From Rhodoferax sp. (GTDB taxonomy: Bacteria; Pseudomonadota; Gammaproteobacteria; Burkholderiales; Burkholderiaceae_C), in the NCBI GenBank assembly GCA_013791765.1, contig VMTC01000122.1, positions 1 to 64,000 on the forward strand: a stretch of 64,000 bases of DNA. Reading direction: 5' to 3'. Shown here piece after piece: positions 54,393 through 63,712 of the stretch. Every line of letters starts with the position of its first letter. Position 1 is the stretch's first letter. The position numbers were made by a program, and so were the translations under genes. The notes beneath the pieces were generated by a model. It was not told the DNA's origin, ran no database searches, and saw nothing but the letters and a program-made list of their open reading frames with translations.

Positions 54393-56786
54393 TCAAATTG
54401 ACGGATCGGCGAGCTCAATGGCCGCCTTGAGCGCTTGAGCGATGTCATCAAGATAGACGAATTCAAGTTGCTCACGGGCCTGCAACGGCACCTCGTCCAG
54501 GTCTTTTCGATTGCGCGCGGGCAACATGATTGTCTTGATGCCAGCGGCCAGCGCTGCCAGTATTTTTTCTTTGATGCCGCCCACCGGCAACACCAGGCCG
54601 CGCAAGCTGATCTCGCCGGTCATGGCGACATCGCTGCGCACCGGGCGGTTCATGAAAAGAGAGGCCAGGGCAATGAACATGGCCACGCCCGCACTCGGGC
54701 CGTCCTTGGGAATGGCGCCGGCTGGCACATGAATATGCACGTCGGTTCTTTCCAGCACGGCGGCGTCAAGCCCGAAAGTAGTGGCCCTGGACTTCACCAG
54801 CGTCAGCGCGGCCTGGGCCGACTCCTTCATCACGTCGCCCAGTTGCCCGGTCAGGATCAGGCGCCCTGTGCCCGCCATGCGGCTCGCTTCGATGAACAAA
54901 ATGTCCCCGCCCACGGGCGTCCAGGCCAGCCCGGTCGCCACGCCCGGCAGGCCAGCGCGCAAGGCGACTTCATTCTCGAACTTGGCTGGGCCCAGCACCT
55001 CCTCCAGATCGGGCGCGTCAACCCGTGCGCTTGCTATTTCCCCTTCAGCGATGCGCACGGCCACACGCCTGCAGACCGCGCCAATCTGGCGCTCCAGGTT
55101 GCGCACGCCGGCTTCGCGCGTGTAGTCGCGGATGATGCTGGCGAGTGCCGCGTCGCTGATCTCCAGTTGCTCGGGCGCCAAGCCAGTGTCATCGAGCTGG
55201 CGCGCCACCAGGTAGCGCCGGGCGATCTCACGCTTTTCTTCCTGCGTGTAGCCCGACAGGTGCAGCACCTCCATGCGGTCACGCAAGGGGCCGGGAATCG
55301 GGTCGAGCACATTGGCGGTGGTGATGAACAGCACCTGCGACAGGTCATAAGGTACGGCCAGGTAATTGTCGCGAAAGCTGTTGTTTTGCTCCGGGTCCAG
55401 CACCTCCAGGAGCGCTGCCGACGGGTCGCCCTGGATGCCGCCGCCGAGTTTGTCAATCTCGTCGAGCATCATGACGCAGCCGCGCGTGCCGGCCTTCTTT
55501 AAGGCCTGGATGATGTTGCCGGGAAGGGCGCCGATGTAGGTGCGCCGGTGGCCGCGGATTTCGGCCTCGTCATGCACGCCGCCGAGCGACACCCGCACAA
55601 ATTTGCGTCCCATCGCGCGCGCGATCGATTGCCCGAGTGAGGTCTTGCCCACGCCGGGCGGCCCGACCAGACACAGGATCGGGCCGTGGCCGCCGGGTTT
55701 GAGCTTGCGCACGGCCAAGAATTCGACAATACGCTTCTTCACTTTTTCCAGATCAAAGTGATCGGCATCCAACACCTGGCGCGCCTGCGCCACGTCAATG
55801 GTGTCGGGCTCGGGTGCTTTCCAGGGCAATTCAACCAGCCAGTCGAGGTAGGTGCGCACCATTGAGTACTCGGACGAGCCATCCGCCATGCGCTCGAGCC
55901 GCTTGAGCTCCTTGGTCGCTTGCTTGGCGACCTCTTCGGGCATGTCGGCGTCTTCGATCAATTGGCGCAGTTCGTTGATCTCAGCGGCATTGCCAACGCC
56001 TTCGTCGCCGAGTTCTTTCTGGATCGACTTCAATTGCTCGCGCAGCAGGAACTCGCGCTCGCGCTGCCCCAGACTGGTCTTGGTGCGCCTGTCAATGTCA
56101 CGCGAAAGTTTCAGGACATCCATGCGGTGCGTCAACATCTCAAGCACCCGGTCCAGGCGCCGGCGCAGGTCAAATTCCTCCAGAATTTCCTGTTTCTCCG
56201 GTGCCTTGATGTCCACGTAGCCCGCCACCAGGTCGGCCAGCATGGCCGGGGTGTCGATGCCCTGCACCGCGTGCACCATTTCGGCGGGCACCTGCGGCAT
56301 CATTTGCAGCACCTCAACGGCGCGCTCCTTGAGCCGCATGAAGCGCGCCTCGATTTCTCGGTCGTCCGGCACGACCATCTCGGCAATGCGTTCGATCCGT
56401 GCTACGGTGAAAGGGAAACCCTTCACGTAGCCGGTGACGCGAAAACGCTGCTGGCCCTGGCACACGATGTGATGAGTGCCGTCGGGCGTGGTGACATAGC
56501 GCAGGATCGCGGCGATGGTGCCGACGCCCGACAAATCGTTGGGGCCTGGTGTTTCCACCTCCGGGTTCTTCTGCATCAGGATGCCCACGGCCTGATCGGT
56601 TTTGACCGCGTACTGGGCGGCTGCAATCGAGCTTTCTCGCCCGATCGAGATCGGCACCACCATGCCCGGAAACAGCACCATGTTGCGCACCGGCACGACG
56701 ATCAGGGCGTCGTCGGGCAGCTCAGGCATGGGGTCTTCTGGCGCCAAAGAGTCGCTTTTGTCGGGCAAATGGATGACTTGACTCAT
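54393..56786 (-). CDS. lon: ATP-dependent protease Lon
   Basis: Cytoplasmic AAA+ protease of 797 residues that degrades misfolded and regulatory proteins. The N-terminal LON domain (about 25-220) has [17 protein letters not shown]. The ATPase has [20 protein letters not shown] and [20 protein letters not shown]. The protease has the catalytic Ser in [10 protein letters not shown] and Lys in [12 protein letters not shown]. Its start overlaps the hsp20 gene end by 4 nt, an unusual operon. The housekeeping lon is usually next to clpX or hupB, so this may be a second, stress-linked Lon (inference). Confidence 0.95.
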   Translation of the reverse strand: MSQVIHLPDKSDSLAPEDPMPELPDDALIVVPVRNMVLFPGMVVPISIGRESSIAAAQYAVKTDQAVGILMQKNPEVETPGPNDLSGVGTIAAILRYVTTPDGTHHIVCQGQQRFRVTGYVKGFPFTVARIERIAEMVVPDDREIEARFMRLKERAVEVLQMMPQVPAEMVHAVQGIDTPAMLADLVAGYVDIKAPEKQEILEEFDLRRRLDRVLEMLTHRMDVLKLSRDIDRRTKTSLGQREREFLLREQLKSIQKELGDEGVGNAAEINELRQLIEDADMPEEVAKQATKELKRLERMADGSSEYSMVRTYLDWLVELPWKAPEPDTIDVAQARQVLDADHFDLEKVKKRIVEFLAVRKLKPGGHGPILCLVGPPGVGKTSLGQSIARAMGRKFVRVSLGGVHDEAEIRGHRRTYIGALPGNIIQALKKAGTRGCVMMLDEIDKLGGGIQGDPSAALLEVLDPEQNNSFRDNYLAVPYDLSQVLFITTANVLDPIPGPLRDRMEVLHLSGYTQEEKREIARRYLVARQLDDTGLAPEQLEISDAALASIIRDYTREAGVRNLERQIGAVCRRVAVRIAEGEIASARVDAPDLEEVLGPAKFENEVALRAGLPGVATGLAWTPVGGDILFIEASRMAGTGRLILTGQLGDVMKESAQAALTLVKSRATTFGLDAAVLERTDVHIHVPAGAIPKDGPSAGVAMFIALASLFMNRPVRSDVAMTGEISLRGLVLPVGGIKEKILAALAAGIKTIMLPARNRKDLDEVPLQAREQLEFVYLDDIAQALKAAIELADPSI

Positions 56787-57187
56787 GGGTGTTGCTCCAG
56801 ATGAAGGCGCAGGCAGCCGTGCTCGAACTGCATGTCAGCGAGGCGATAGTTCGCATCCGGCAAGCCGATGCGGCGCTCAAAGCGACCATAGGGAATTTCC
56901 AGCCGGACGATCACACCGGTGCCCAGGTTGGGGCCGAACTGGCGCTCGCCGCGCACCACAATGCACTGTGACTCCAGACTCACCGACAGGCGCTGCGGCG
57001 CCACCCCGGGCAGTGCGATCAGAAGGCCGAGTTCATGTTCATTCGCCACCATGTCGACCGGTGGTTGCCAGCACGGTGCGTTGTCAAGGTGGCCAACATG
57101 GAACAACTGGCGCTGCAGGCGGTCGGCGCTGTGCAGCCGCTCAATCGCTTGCTCCAGCATCCAGGCTCGGGGATCATGATGCCGCAT
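56783..57187 (-). CDS. Hsp20-family small heat shock protein
   Basis: A 134-residue protein with an alpha-crystallin domain: VDMVANEHELGLLIALPGVAPQRLSVSL, then VVRGERQFG and RLEIPYGRFERRIGLP, which end with a beta-strand-rich LRLHLEQHP. It lacks the C-terminal IxI motif. Its stop overlaps lon by 4 nt, so holdase and protease are cotranslated. A six-codon open frame with a good ribosome-binding site (57211-57191) ends 3 nt before its start. Confidence 0.82.
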   Translation of the reverse strand: MRHHDPRAWMLEQAIERLHSADRLQRQLFHVGHLDNAPCWQPPVDMVANEHELGLLIALPGVAPQRLSVSLESQCIVVRGERQFGPNLGTGVIVRLEIPYGRFERRIGLPDANYRLADMQFEHGCLRLHLEQHP

Positions 57188-57445
57188 GGATTAGCCTTGT
57201 CCCGTCTGCATTGCCTGGTCTCCTTGTACTTGTGCTGGCGCCCGATCAATCAGGCTCAGTCAAGCGTAAGAGCAGCACCCGATTGGCCGCTTGAGAAAAC
57301 GCAAGCGGTTTGAGGGCCCGCCTTTGACACGTCGGCGGGCGGCCTTGTGGATCGATGCGGGTGGATAGCCTAAATGCAATGAAAGGGCGTGTATCAGGCG
57401 CAAACCCGCATTTACAGCCAGCGTAAGCTGGAGTATCGTCAGCAG

Positions 57446-57598
57446 ATGAAAAAGCAAAGTATCTGGACCGTCGACCTGGTCGAGTTGCTCAAGTTATGGC
57501 TGAGCGACCTAGTGGCTTTTTTCGAGACTGCCCTGATGTTTGTGGTGCTGTCGCTGCCGGTGGTGATTTCAGCGTTGGTGCTGTGGTGGCTGATGTAG
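57446..57598 (+). CDS. Small single-helix membrane protein
   Basis: A 50-residue hypothetical protein: a polar N-terminus (MKKQSIWTVDLVELLKLWL), then a hydrophobic helix (ALMFVVLSLPVVISALVLWW) to the end. The ATG at 57446 is chosen for the basic start; a longer frame opens at 57389 without better support. No family is recognised. Confidence 0.45.
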   Translation: MKKQSIWTVDLVELLKLWLSDLVAFFETALMFVVLSLPVVISALVLWWLM

Positions 57599-57626
57599 TG
57601 CCGCGGGTCGATGGTCCCCTGAGGGA

Positions 57627-58523
57627 TCAACGCCGCAGTTGCACCAAGCCCGCCGACAGCGCGGTGCCGCACACGATGATGACGGCGCACACGAGCATCC
57701 ACAGCGACACCACCTCGCCCAAAAAGATCACGCCGTAAATCACCGCAAACACCGGGATCGCAAAGGTCACGCTCAAAGAGCGCGCTGGCCCCACGTTCTC
57801 AATCAGCCGGAAATACAGGATGTAGGCCACGCCGGTGCACAGCACGCCCACGGCCAGCAGCGCCAGCCAGGCCGTCGGGCTGGGCATCTGCTGCGGCCAC
57901 AGCCACAGCGTGGGCAAGGCCAAGCCCAGCGTGGCGCCGAACTGGCTGCCAGCGGCAGTGACCAGCGAGGGCAGGCCGCTCAGGTAGCGCTTGGTGTAAC
58001 TGGCCGAGATGCCGTAGCACAGGCAGGCCGTCAAAACCGCCAGCACGGCCCAGCCGGTGGCCAGGCCCGAGGCGCCAGGCTTGAAGCTGGCTTTGTCCCA
58101 GGCCAGTAACGCCACGCCAGCAAAGCCGATCAGCAAACCCAGAATGCGCAGGCCGTGGGGTCGGTCCTTGAGCCAAGCCCAGGCGACCACGGCGCCAAAC
58201 AAGGGCGTCGTTGCATTCAAGATGGCCGACAGGCCGCTGCTGATCGACAGCAGCGCAAAGGAGAAGCAGGCAAAGGGAATGGCGGAGTTGAACAGGCCGA
58301 CGAAAAAGACTTCTTTCCAATGCCGCGCCAGTTGAGGCCCCAGACCGCGCCACAGCAACAAGGGCCCCAAGAACAGGGCAGCAATCGCCACCCGCAGACC
58401 GGCTGTCGGGATGGCGCCAAACTCCTGCGCACCCAGGCGCATGAACATGAAGGACGAGCCCCAGATGGCGGCGAGCAGCACAAACTCGGTGCGCCAGGGC
58501 CGGGTCGGCGAAGGTGAATTCAA
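57627..58523 (-). CDS. EamA-type (DMT superfamily) transporter
   Basis: A 298-residue inner-membrane protein with ten helices in two EamA repeats (FVLLAAIWGSSFMFMRLGAQEF at the start; LGEVVSLWMLVCAVIIVCGTAL at the end). Members export amino acids, nucleosides or drugs; the substrate is unknown. The start is TTG at 58523, preceded by AAGGAA, and it overlaps the ogt stop as TTGA. It is therefore the third gene of the ada/alkA-ogt operon, which would make it inducible by DNA alkylation (inference). Confidence 0.85.
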   Translation of the reverse strand: MNSPSPTRPWRTEFVLLAAIWGSSFMFMRLGAQEFGAIPTAGLRVAIAALFLGPLLLWRGLGPQLARHWKEVFFVGLFNSAIPFACFSFALLSISSGLSAILNATTPLFGAVVAWAWLKDRPHGLRILGLLIGFAGVALLAWDKASFKPGASGLATGWAVLAVLTACLCYGISASYTKRYLSGLPSLVTAAGSQFGATLGLALPTLWLWPQQMPSPTAWLALLAVGVLCTGVAYILYFRLIENVGPARSLSVTFAIPVFAVIYGVIFLGEVVSLWMLVCAVIIVCGTALSAGLVQLRR

Positions 58524-59062
58524 AGTGTTCCTTGGGTTAGGCCGGCGTGGGTCGAGGGCGCAAACGCCGCGCCTTCAAGCAGCAACAGGGCGCGTTTGCG
58601 CTCGACCCCGCCAGCGTAGCCGGTCAGGGCACCTTTGGTACCGAGCACGCGGTGACAAGGCACGATGATACTCAAGGGGTTGCGTCCGATCGCGCCGCCC
58701 ACGGCCCTGCCGTAGAGGGCAGCGGGTTTGCCGATGGCCACACTGATATCGCCATAGCTGCAGGTGCTGCCACGCGGGATATTCAGTAGTGCTCGCCAGA
58801 CCGACTGCTGAAAACCAGTGCCGCCGCTCAAATCCAGGGGCAGATCGAAGGACTGGCGCCGACCCGCAAAATAGTCGTTGATTTGCGTGCGGGCTAGGTC
58901 GAAGATGGCGGCGTCGCCGACCTCGGGCCAGCCTGAGGTGTCGGGCTGGTGGCTCTGGCCGTCAAACCAGGCGCCCAGCAATTTGCCGTCGCTGGCGGCC
59001 AGGATGATGCGCCCCAGCGGGCTGGCGTAGCTCGTTTGCACGGTTGTTGTTGAATATTTCAT
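58520..59062 (-). CDS. ogt: Methylated-DNA-protein-cysteine methyltransferase
   Basis: Suicide repair protein that removes methyl groups from O6-methylguanine. The 180 residues have the C-terminal DNA-binding helix-turn-helix (SYGDISVAIGKPAALYGRAVGGAIGRNP) and the active-site IVPCHRVLG. It lies 45 nt after the Ada/AlkA fusion, which lacks this domain, so together they rebuild the full Ada set of activities. Confidence 0.95.
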   Translation of the reverse strand: MKYSTTTVQTSYASPLGRIILAASDGKLLGAWFDGQSHQPDTSGWPEVGDAAIFDLARTQINDYFAGRRQSFDLPLDLSGGTGFQQSVWRALLNIPRGSTCSYGDISVAIGKPAALYGRAVGGAIGRNPLSIIVPCHRVLGTKGALTGYAGGVERKRALLLLEGAAFAPSTHAGLTQGTL

Positions 59063-59102
59063 GTCATTTCGCCTTGCGGCCCTTGTCAAATAAGCGCTGC
59101 AT

Positions 59103-59119
59103 GCTATTTATATAATAGC
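59103..59119. repeat. Solo 17-nt hairpin unit of the dispersed repeat
   Basis: GCTATTTATATAATAGC has the same GCTAT-N7-ATAGC form as the heads of the longer repeats (flanking T and A extend the stem by one pair). It overlaps the last codons of the Ada/AlkA gene, before ogt. Confidence 0.5.
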
Positions 59120-60676
59120 AGATGAAGTGTCTGGGAGCGGGCGCACGGTCGGCGCCAGAGTCGCCCAAGCCCGCACTAGCGCGTAGCTGCGCCACGGTTG
59201 CCAGGCGTGAGACGCGGTCAGCGCCTCTAGCGCCGGGTTTTTTGCATCTTGCACGCCCAGCGCCCGGTGCAGCGCAACATCGCCGGCCGCAAAGGCGTCG
59301 GGCCAGCGCAGCGCCCGCATCGCGATGTACTGGGCGGTCCAGTCGCCCACCCCGGGCAGCTCCTTCAGCGCGGCCACGGTGGCCGCCACGTCGGCACCGG
59401 CGTGTAACTGCAGGCGCTGCGTCAACACGGCGCTGGCGATCGACCGGATCGCGGCCTGGCGCTGCTTGACGATGCCCAGCTCGCCCAGCGCATCGCCGCT
59501 GGCGTCGGCCAGCGCGGCGGGTGTCGGAAAGAGCCGGTTCAGCCCGGCAAAAGGCGTATCGACGGGCTCACCCCAGCGCGCCACAAGCCGGGTCGCAAGC
59601 GTGCGCGCCGCCGCCACCGTGATCTGCTGGCCCAGGACGGCACGCACGGCGAGTTCAAAGCCGTCGAGCGCGCCGGGTACACGCAAACCGTCGCCCAGGG
59701 GAAATCTCGCATGCAGCAGACTGTTGATGGCGCCGGGATCGGCGTCCAGGTCCAACAGGGCGCGCACGCGTGCCATCACCCCGGGTAGCACACCCAGCAG
59801 GGAATCGCTCAGGCGCAGTTCGACACGGTTCTGCGCGTCATCAAAACTAGCCTCGATCCAGCCGGTGTAGCGCTTCTCAAAGGCTGTGACGGCGACGGTC
59901 TTGCGCAGGCTCAAGTGGTCCGCGCTGAGCGTGACGTCTTCGATGCCGGTGACTTGCCGCGTGGCAAAGAACGCCAGCATGGCGCGGGCGTCGTAAGGCG
60001 GGCGATACGCCAGCCGGACCTGAAGACCCGCGTGGGCGCCGCCCTGAGTGCCGCGCGCTCGGCTGCGGCGCAGCTGGCTGGGGTTGAGGGCGTAATGCTC
60101 GGCAAACGCGGCATTGAAACGCCGCACGCTGGCGAAACCACTGAGCTGCGCCACTTCGGTGACGGGCAGCGCCGTGTCGGTGAGCAGCTGCTTGGCCGTC
60201 AGCAGGCGCCGCGTTTGCAGGTATTGCAGCGGCGAGACACCCAGGGCCGCCGAAAAAACGCGGCGCAAATGACGCTCGCTCACACCCAGGCGCAGCGCGA
60301 GTTGCGCCACACTGGGCGGGCCTTGCGCCCACGCCTCGGGGGTATCGAGCAGGCGTGCGGCCTGTGCGGCCAGAATGCTGCAGGCGTCCTGCATCGACCA
60401 CGCGCGCGCCTCGGGCGCAAGACCGAGGGCGAGCGTGCCCGGTGCGAGTTCCGGGCGGCAGCGCAGGCAGGGCCTAAAACCCGCGCGTTCGGCTTGCGCG
60501 GCGTGGCTAAAGAAAAGGCAGTTCTCGCGCTTGGGCGTGCGCACGCGACAGACCGGGCGGCAATAAATTCCGGTGGAGGTGACGCCGGTGAAAAAGCAGC
60601 CGTCAAAGCGCGCGTCCTTGGCCTTCAGGGCGAGGTAGCGGGCGTCATCGATCGCAGCGGCGCTAATGGGTGTCAT
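59108..60676 (-). CDS. Ada-type methyl sensor fused to AlkA DNA glycosylase
   Basis: A 522-residue fusion. Residues 1-80 form the Ada zinc domain, with cysteines in FDGCFFTGVTSTGIYC, CRV, ENC and LRC (methyl-phosphotriester sensor). An AraC helix-turn-helix (about 115-205) follows, with LALRLGVSERHLRRVFSAAL. The rest (about 220-515) is AlkA: its N-terminal domain and an HhH-GPD core with LPGVGDWTAQYIAMRAL and the catalytic Asp in FAAGDVAL. It would sense alkylation, activate its operon and excise 3-methyladenine. The ATG at 60676 is used; a GTG precedes it. Confidence 0.93.
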   Translation of the reverse strand: MTPISAAAIDDARYLALKAKDARFDGCFFTGVTSTGIYCRPVCRVRTPKRENCLFFSHAAQAERAGFRPCLRCRPELAPGTLALGLAPEARAWSMQDACSILAAQAARLLDTPEAWAQGPPSVAQLALRLGVSERHLRRVFSAALGVSPLQYLQTRRLLTAKQLLTDTALPVTEVAQLSGFASVRRFNAAFAEHYALNPSQLRRSRARGTQGGAHAGLQVRLAYRPPYDARAMLAFFATRQVTGIEDVTLSADHLSLRKTVAVTAFEKRYTGWIEASFDDAQNRVELRLSDSLLGVLPGVMARVRALLDLDADPGAINSLLHARFPLGDGLRVPGALDGFELAVRAVLGQQITVAAARTLATRLVARWGEPVDTPFAGLNRLFPTPAALADASGDALGELGIVKQRQAAIRSIASAVLTQRLQLHAGADVAATVAALKELPGVGDWTAQYIAMRALRWPDAFAAGDVALHRALGVQDAKNPALEALTASHAWQPWRSYALVRAWATLAPTVRPLPDTSSAII

Positions 60677-60801
60677 CACAACAATGATACGCGGGCGCTG
60701 GCGCCAGACCAGCCGTTTTCGGACCTGTCCCTGGGCTGGCCGGCCCTTATCTACAATCCAATGCGACTATCGATTCAACCCCTTTTGTCAGGAACCCCGT
60801 C

Positions 60802-62229
60802 ATGAAGTTTTCAGCGTCCATATTCAAAGCCTACGACATTCGCGGCATCGTGCCGGTGAGCATCAACGGCGCCCAGGCCGAAGCGCTGGGCCGGGCCTTT
60901 GGCACGGCGGCGCGGCGAGAGGGAGAGTTGACTGTGGCGGTGGGGCGCGATGGTCGCCTCACGGGCGCGGAGTTGAGCGCGGCTTTGACGCGCGGTCTGG
61001 TCGCTGCGGGCATTGAGGTCATTGATATTGGAATGGTGACGACACCGATGCTGTACTTTGCCGCCAACACGCTGTGCAGCAGCGGCATTCAGGTCACGGG
61101 CAGTCACAACCCGAAAGACCACAACGGCTTCAAGATGGTGCTGGCCGGGCGCGCCATTTACGGCGACGAGATTCAGGCGCTGCACCGCATGATGGAAGAC
61201 GAATCCTGGGAGTTGCTTGGTGGGGGCAGCGTGCGCGCGGTCGATGTGCAGGCGGCCTACCAGGCGCGCATCGTGGGTGACATCAAGCTGGCGCGCCCGA
61301 TGAAGATCGTCGTTGACTCAGGCAATGGCATCGCCGGCGCCAGCGCACCGGCCATCTTGCGTGCCATTGGTTGCGAGGTGATCGAGCTGTTCAGTGAGGT
61401 TGACGGCAACTTTCCGAATCACCACCCCGACCCCAGCAAGCCGGAGAACCTGCGCGACCTGATGGTCGCGCTCAAAGACAGCGACGCCGAACTGGGCCTG
61501 GCTTTTGACGGCGACGGCGACCGCCTGGGCATCGTGACCAAAGAGGGCAACAACATTTTCCCGGATCGGCAACTGATGCTGTTTGCGCGGGATGTGCTGA
61601 CGCGTGTGCCGGGCGGCACGATCCTGTTCGACGTGAAATGCTCGCAGCGCCTGGCCCCGGCGATTGAAGCTGCGGGCGGCGTGCCCCTGATGTTCAAGAC
61701 CGGGCATTCGCTGATCAAGGCCAAGATGAAGGAAGTCAACTCGCCGCTGGGCGGCGAGATGAGCGGCCATGTGTTCTTCAAGGAACGCTGGTACGGCTTT
61801 GACGATGGCACCTACGCCGGCTGCCGCCTGCTCGAAATCTTGAGCCGTTCGTCCAATGCCAGTGCCGTGCTGGATGGCTTGCCCACCAGTTTCTCGACGC
61901 CCGAATTGAACGTTAAGTGCGCCGAGGGCGAACAGCACACGCTGGTGGCGCAACTGCTGGCCGCCGCAAGCGCGGCCATGAGCGCCAGTGCCGGCAGCGG
62001 CACACTCAACGATGCGGTCAAGGCGGGCGCCAAAGTCTCCACCATCGATGGCCTTCGCGTGGATTGGCCCGATGGCTTTGGCCTGATCCGGGCGTCCAAC
62101 ACCACGCCGGTGCTGGTGCTGCGCTTTGAAGGGCACACGCCCGAGGCCTTGCACCGCATCGAAGGCACGATGCTGACGCTGCTGCGCGAGGTGAAACCCG
62201 GCGCGGTGCTGGACCAGGCTGCGCATTGA
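60802..62229 (+). CDS. Phosphomannomutase/phosphoglucomutase
   Basis: A 475-residue alpha-D-phosphohexomutase (AlgC/ManB type) that interconverts the 1- and 6-phosphates of mannose or glucose for LPS and exopolysaccharide precursors. It has the phosphoserine loop VTGSHNPKDHNGFKM, the metal-binding FDGDGDRLGIV, the sugar-binding GGEMSGHVFFKE and a C-terminal phosphate-binding RASNTTPVLVLRFE. It is followed 13 nt later by waaA, so it may supply sugars for LPS core. Confidence 0.95.
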   Translation: MKFSASIFKAYDIRGIVPVSINGAQAEALGRAFGTAARREGELTVAVGRDGRLTGAELSAALTRGLVAAGIEVIDIGMVTTPMLYFAANTLCSSGIQVTGSHNPKDHNGFKMVLAGRAIYGDEIQALHRMMEDESWELLGGGSVRAVDVQAAYQARIVGDIKLARPMKIVVDSGNGIAGASAPAILRAIGCEVIELFSEVDGNFPNHHPDPSKPENLRDLMVALKDSDAELGLAFDGDGDRLGIVTKEGNNIFPDRQLMLFARDVLTRVPGGTILFDVKCSQRLAPAIEAAGGVPLMFKTGHSLIKAKMKEVNSPLGGEMSGHVFFKERWYGFDDGTYAGCRLLEILSRSSNASAVLDGLPTSFSTPELNVKCAEGEQHTLVAQLLAAASAAMSASAGSGTLNDAVKAGAKVSTIDGLRVDWPDGFGLIRASNTTPVLVLRFEGHTPEALHRIEGTMLTLLREVKPGAVLDQAAH

Positions 62230-62242
62230 AGCTGTTGATCTT

Positions 62243-63634
62243 TTGACGCGACTTCTGTATTCCCTTCTGATGTGGCTGGCGCAGCCTTTGTTGCGCCTCA
62301 AACTGCGTCGGCGCGGTGTGCAGGAGCCAGGCTATTTGCTGGCCATGGACGAGCATTTCGGGCATTACGCCTCGGCGGCGCCTCCGGCAGACGGCCACAC
62401 GATCTGGGTGCACGCGGTGTCATTGGGGGAAACTCGAGCGGCCGCCGTGCTGGTGACCAGTCTGCGCGCGCGCCTTCCCGGCATGCGCCTGTTGCTCACA
62501 CACGGTACCGCCACCGGCCGCGCCGAGGGCCTGCAGTTGCTGCTTGCGGGCGACCTGCAGGTTTGGCAGCCATGGGATACAGCGGGCGCCGTGCAGCGCT
62601 TTCTGGCGCATTTTCAGCCGCGCATCGGCATTCTGATGGAGACCGAAATCTGGCCCAATCTGGTGGCAGGGTGCGCGCAGCGCCGCGTGCCGCTGGTGCT
62701 GGCCAATGCGCGCTTGAGCGCGCAGTCACAGCGTAAGACACGCAGGCTGGCTTGGCTGGCGCGGCCAGCCTACCGCGCCTTGAGTGCCGTGTGGGCGCAG
62801 ACGCAAGACGATGGCGCGCGTTTGGCGAGTTTGGGCGCGCCGGTGCAAGGCATTTTCGGGAATCTCAAGTTTGACGCCACGCCCAACGCCGAGCAGCTGG
62901 CGCTGGGCCAGCGCTGGCGTCGCCACAACGGTCGGCCGGTGGTGATGCTGGCCAGTTCGCGCGAAGGTGAAGAGGCCGATTTGCTGCAACTTTTGGCATC
63001 TTTTTGGCCTCTAGCCCGCGTGGATAATGAACATGCTGCTATTGTTTCAGTTGTTAATGAAGTTCAGTGGTTGATTGTGCCACGGCACCCGCAGCGCTTT
63101 GCCGCAGTGGCGGCCTTGATCGAACAGCAAGCTTTTGGCGTCTCGCTGCGCAGCAGTTGGCTTGATGGGCCGCAGCCTGGCCGTGCATCGGCTGACGCGT
63201 CTTCGCCCCGGGCCACGGTCTGGCTCGGTGACTCGCTGGGGGAAATGGCGCTGTACTACGGTTTGGCCGATGTTGCGCTGTTGGGTGGCAGCTTCGAGCC
63301 GCTTGGGGGACAAAACCTGATTGAAGCGGCGGCCTGCGGCTGCCCGGTGGTGATGGGCCCGCACACGTTCAACTTCGCTGACGCTGCCGAGCAGGCGCGC
63401 GTGGCCGGTGCCGCGCAGCGCGTGGCCGACATCACACAAGGGGTGCAAGCGGCTGCCAGGCTGGCGGTTGACGCCAACGCGCTGGCGGTCGCACAGCAAG
63501 CTGCCAAGGCCTTTGCCCGCAGCCACTGCGGGGCCAGTGCGCGTCTCACCGAGGCGGTGGTGCAGTTGTTGGCCGACCACCCGATAATAAAAAAATCACC
63601 TCAGGTTAACGCCCATGGTCAACCGCCACCCTGA
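62243..63634 (+). CDS. waaA: 3-deoxy-D-manno-octulosonic acid transferase
   Basis: Adds Kdo to lipid A at the inner membrane. The 463 residues have an N-terminal anchor (LLYSLLMWLAQPLLRLKL), WVHAVSLGETRAA (with the catalytic Glu), METEIWPN, and the donor-binding GSFEPLGGQNLIEAAACG. The start is TTG at 62243, supported because the anchor begins there; an ATG ten codons later would cut it. A repeat copy inserts about 18 residues (SFWPLARVDNEHAAIVSVVN) at the start of the C-terminal domain, so it is longer than the usual 425 aa. Confidence 0.94.
   Translation: MTRLLYSLLMWLAQPLLRLKLRRRGVQEPGYLLAMDEHFGHYASAAPPADGHTIWVHAVSLGETRAAAVLVTSLRARLPGMRLLLTHGTATGRAEGLQLLLAGDLQVWQPWDTAGAVQRFLAHFQPRIGILMETEIWPNLVAGCAQRRVPLVLANARLSAQSQRKTRRLAWLARPAYRALSAVWAQTQDDGARLASLGAPVQGIFGNLKFDATPNAEQLALGQRWRRHNGRPVVMLASSREGEEADLLQLLASFWPLARVDNEHAAIVSVVNEVQWLIVPRHPQRFAAVAALIEQQAFGVSLRSSWLDGPQPGRASADASSPRATVWLGDSLGEMALYYGLADVALLGGSFEPLGGQNLIEAAACGCPVVMGPHTFNFADAAEQARVAGAAQRVADITQGVQAAARLAVDANALAVAQQAAKAFARSHCGASARLTEAVVQLLADHPIIKKSPQVNAHGQPPP
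63001..63054 (-). repeat. Dispersed palindrome-headed repeat, copy inside waaA
   Basis: Minus strand: ACAACTGAAACAATAGC (diverged 17-nt unit), spacer, then GCGGGCTAGAGGCCAAAAA, a near-perfect second block. It is fully coding and lies between conserved blocks, so it probably forms a surface loop. Confidence 0.78.
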
Positions 63635-63712
63635 TCGATGAATTGACTTGACAATGACCCCCAACGCGCGCGGCGGGTTGACTGCGCGGGTAGCGAGCAC
63701 AGTCACTCCACG

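Noticed and set aside
57316..57340. GCCCGCC/GGCGGGC hairpin as a terminator.
   Set aside because: No T-run on either side and no gene ending there; it may be a leader structure at most.
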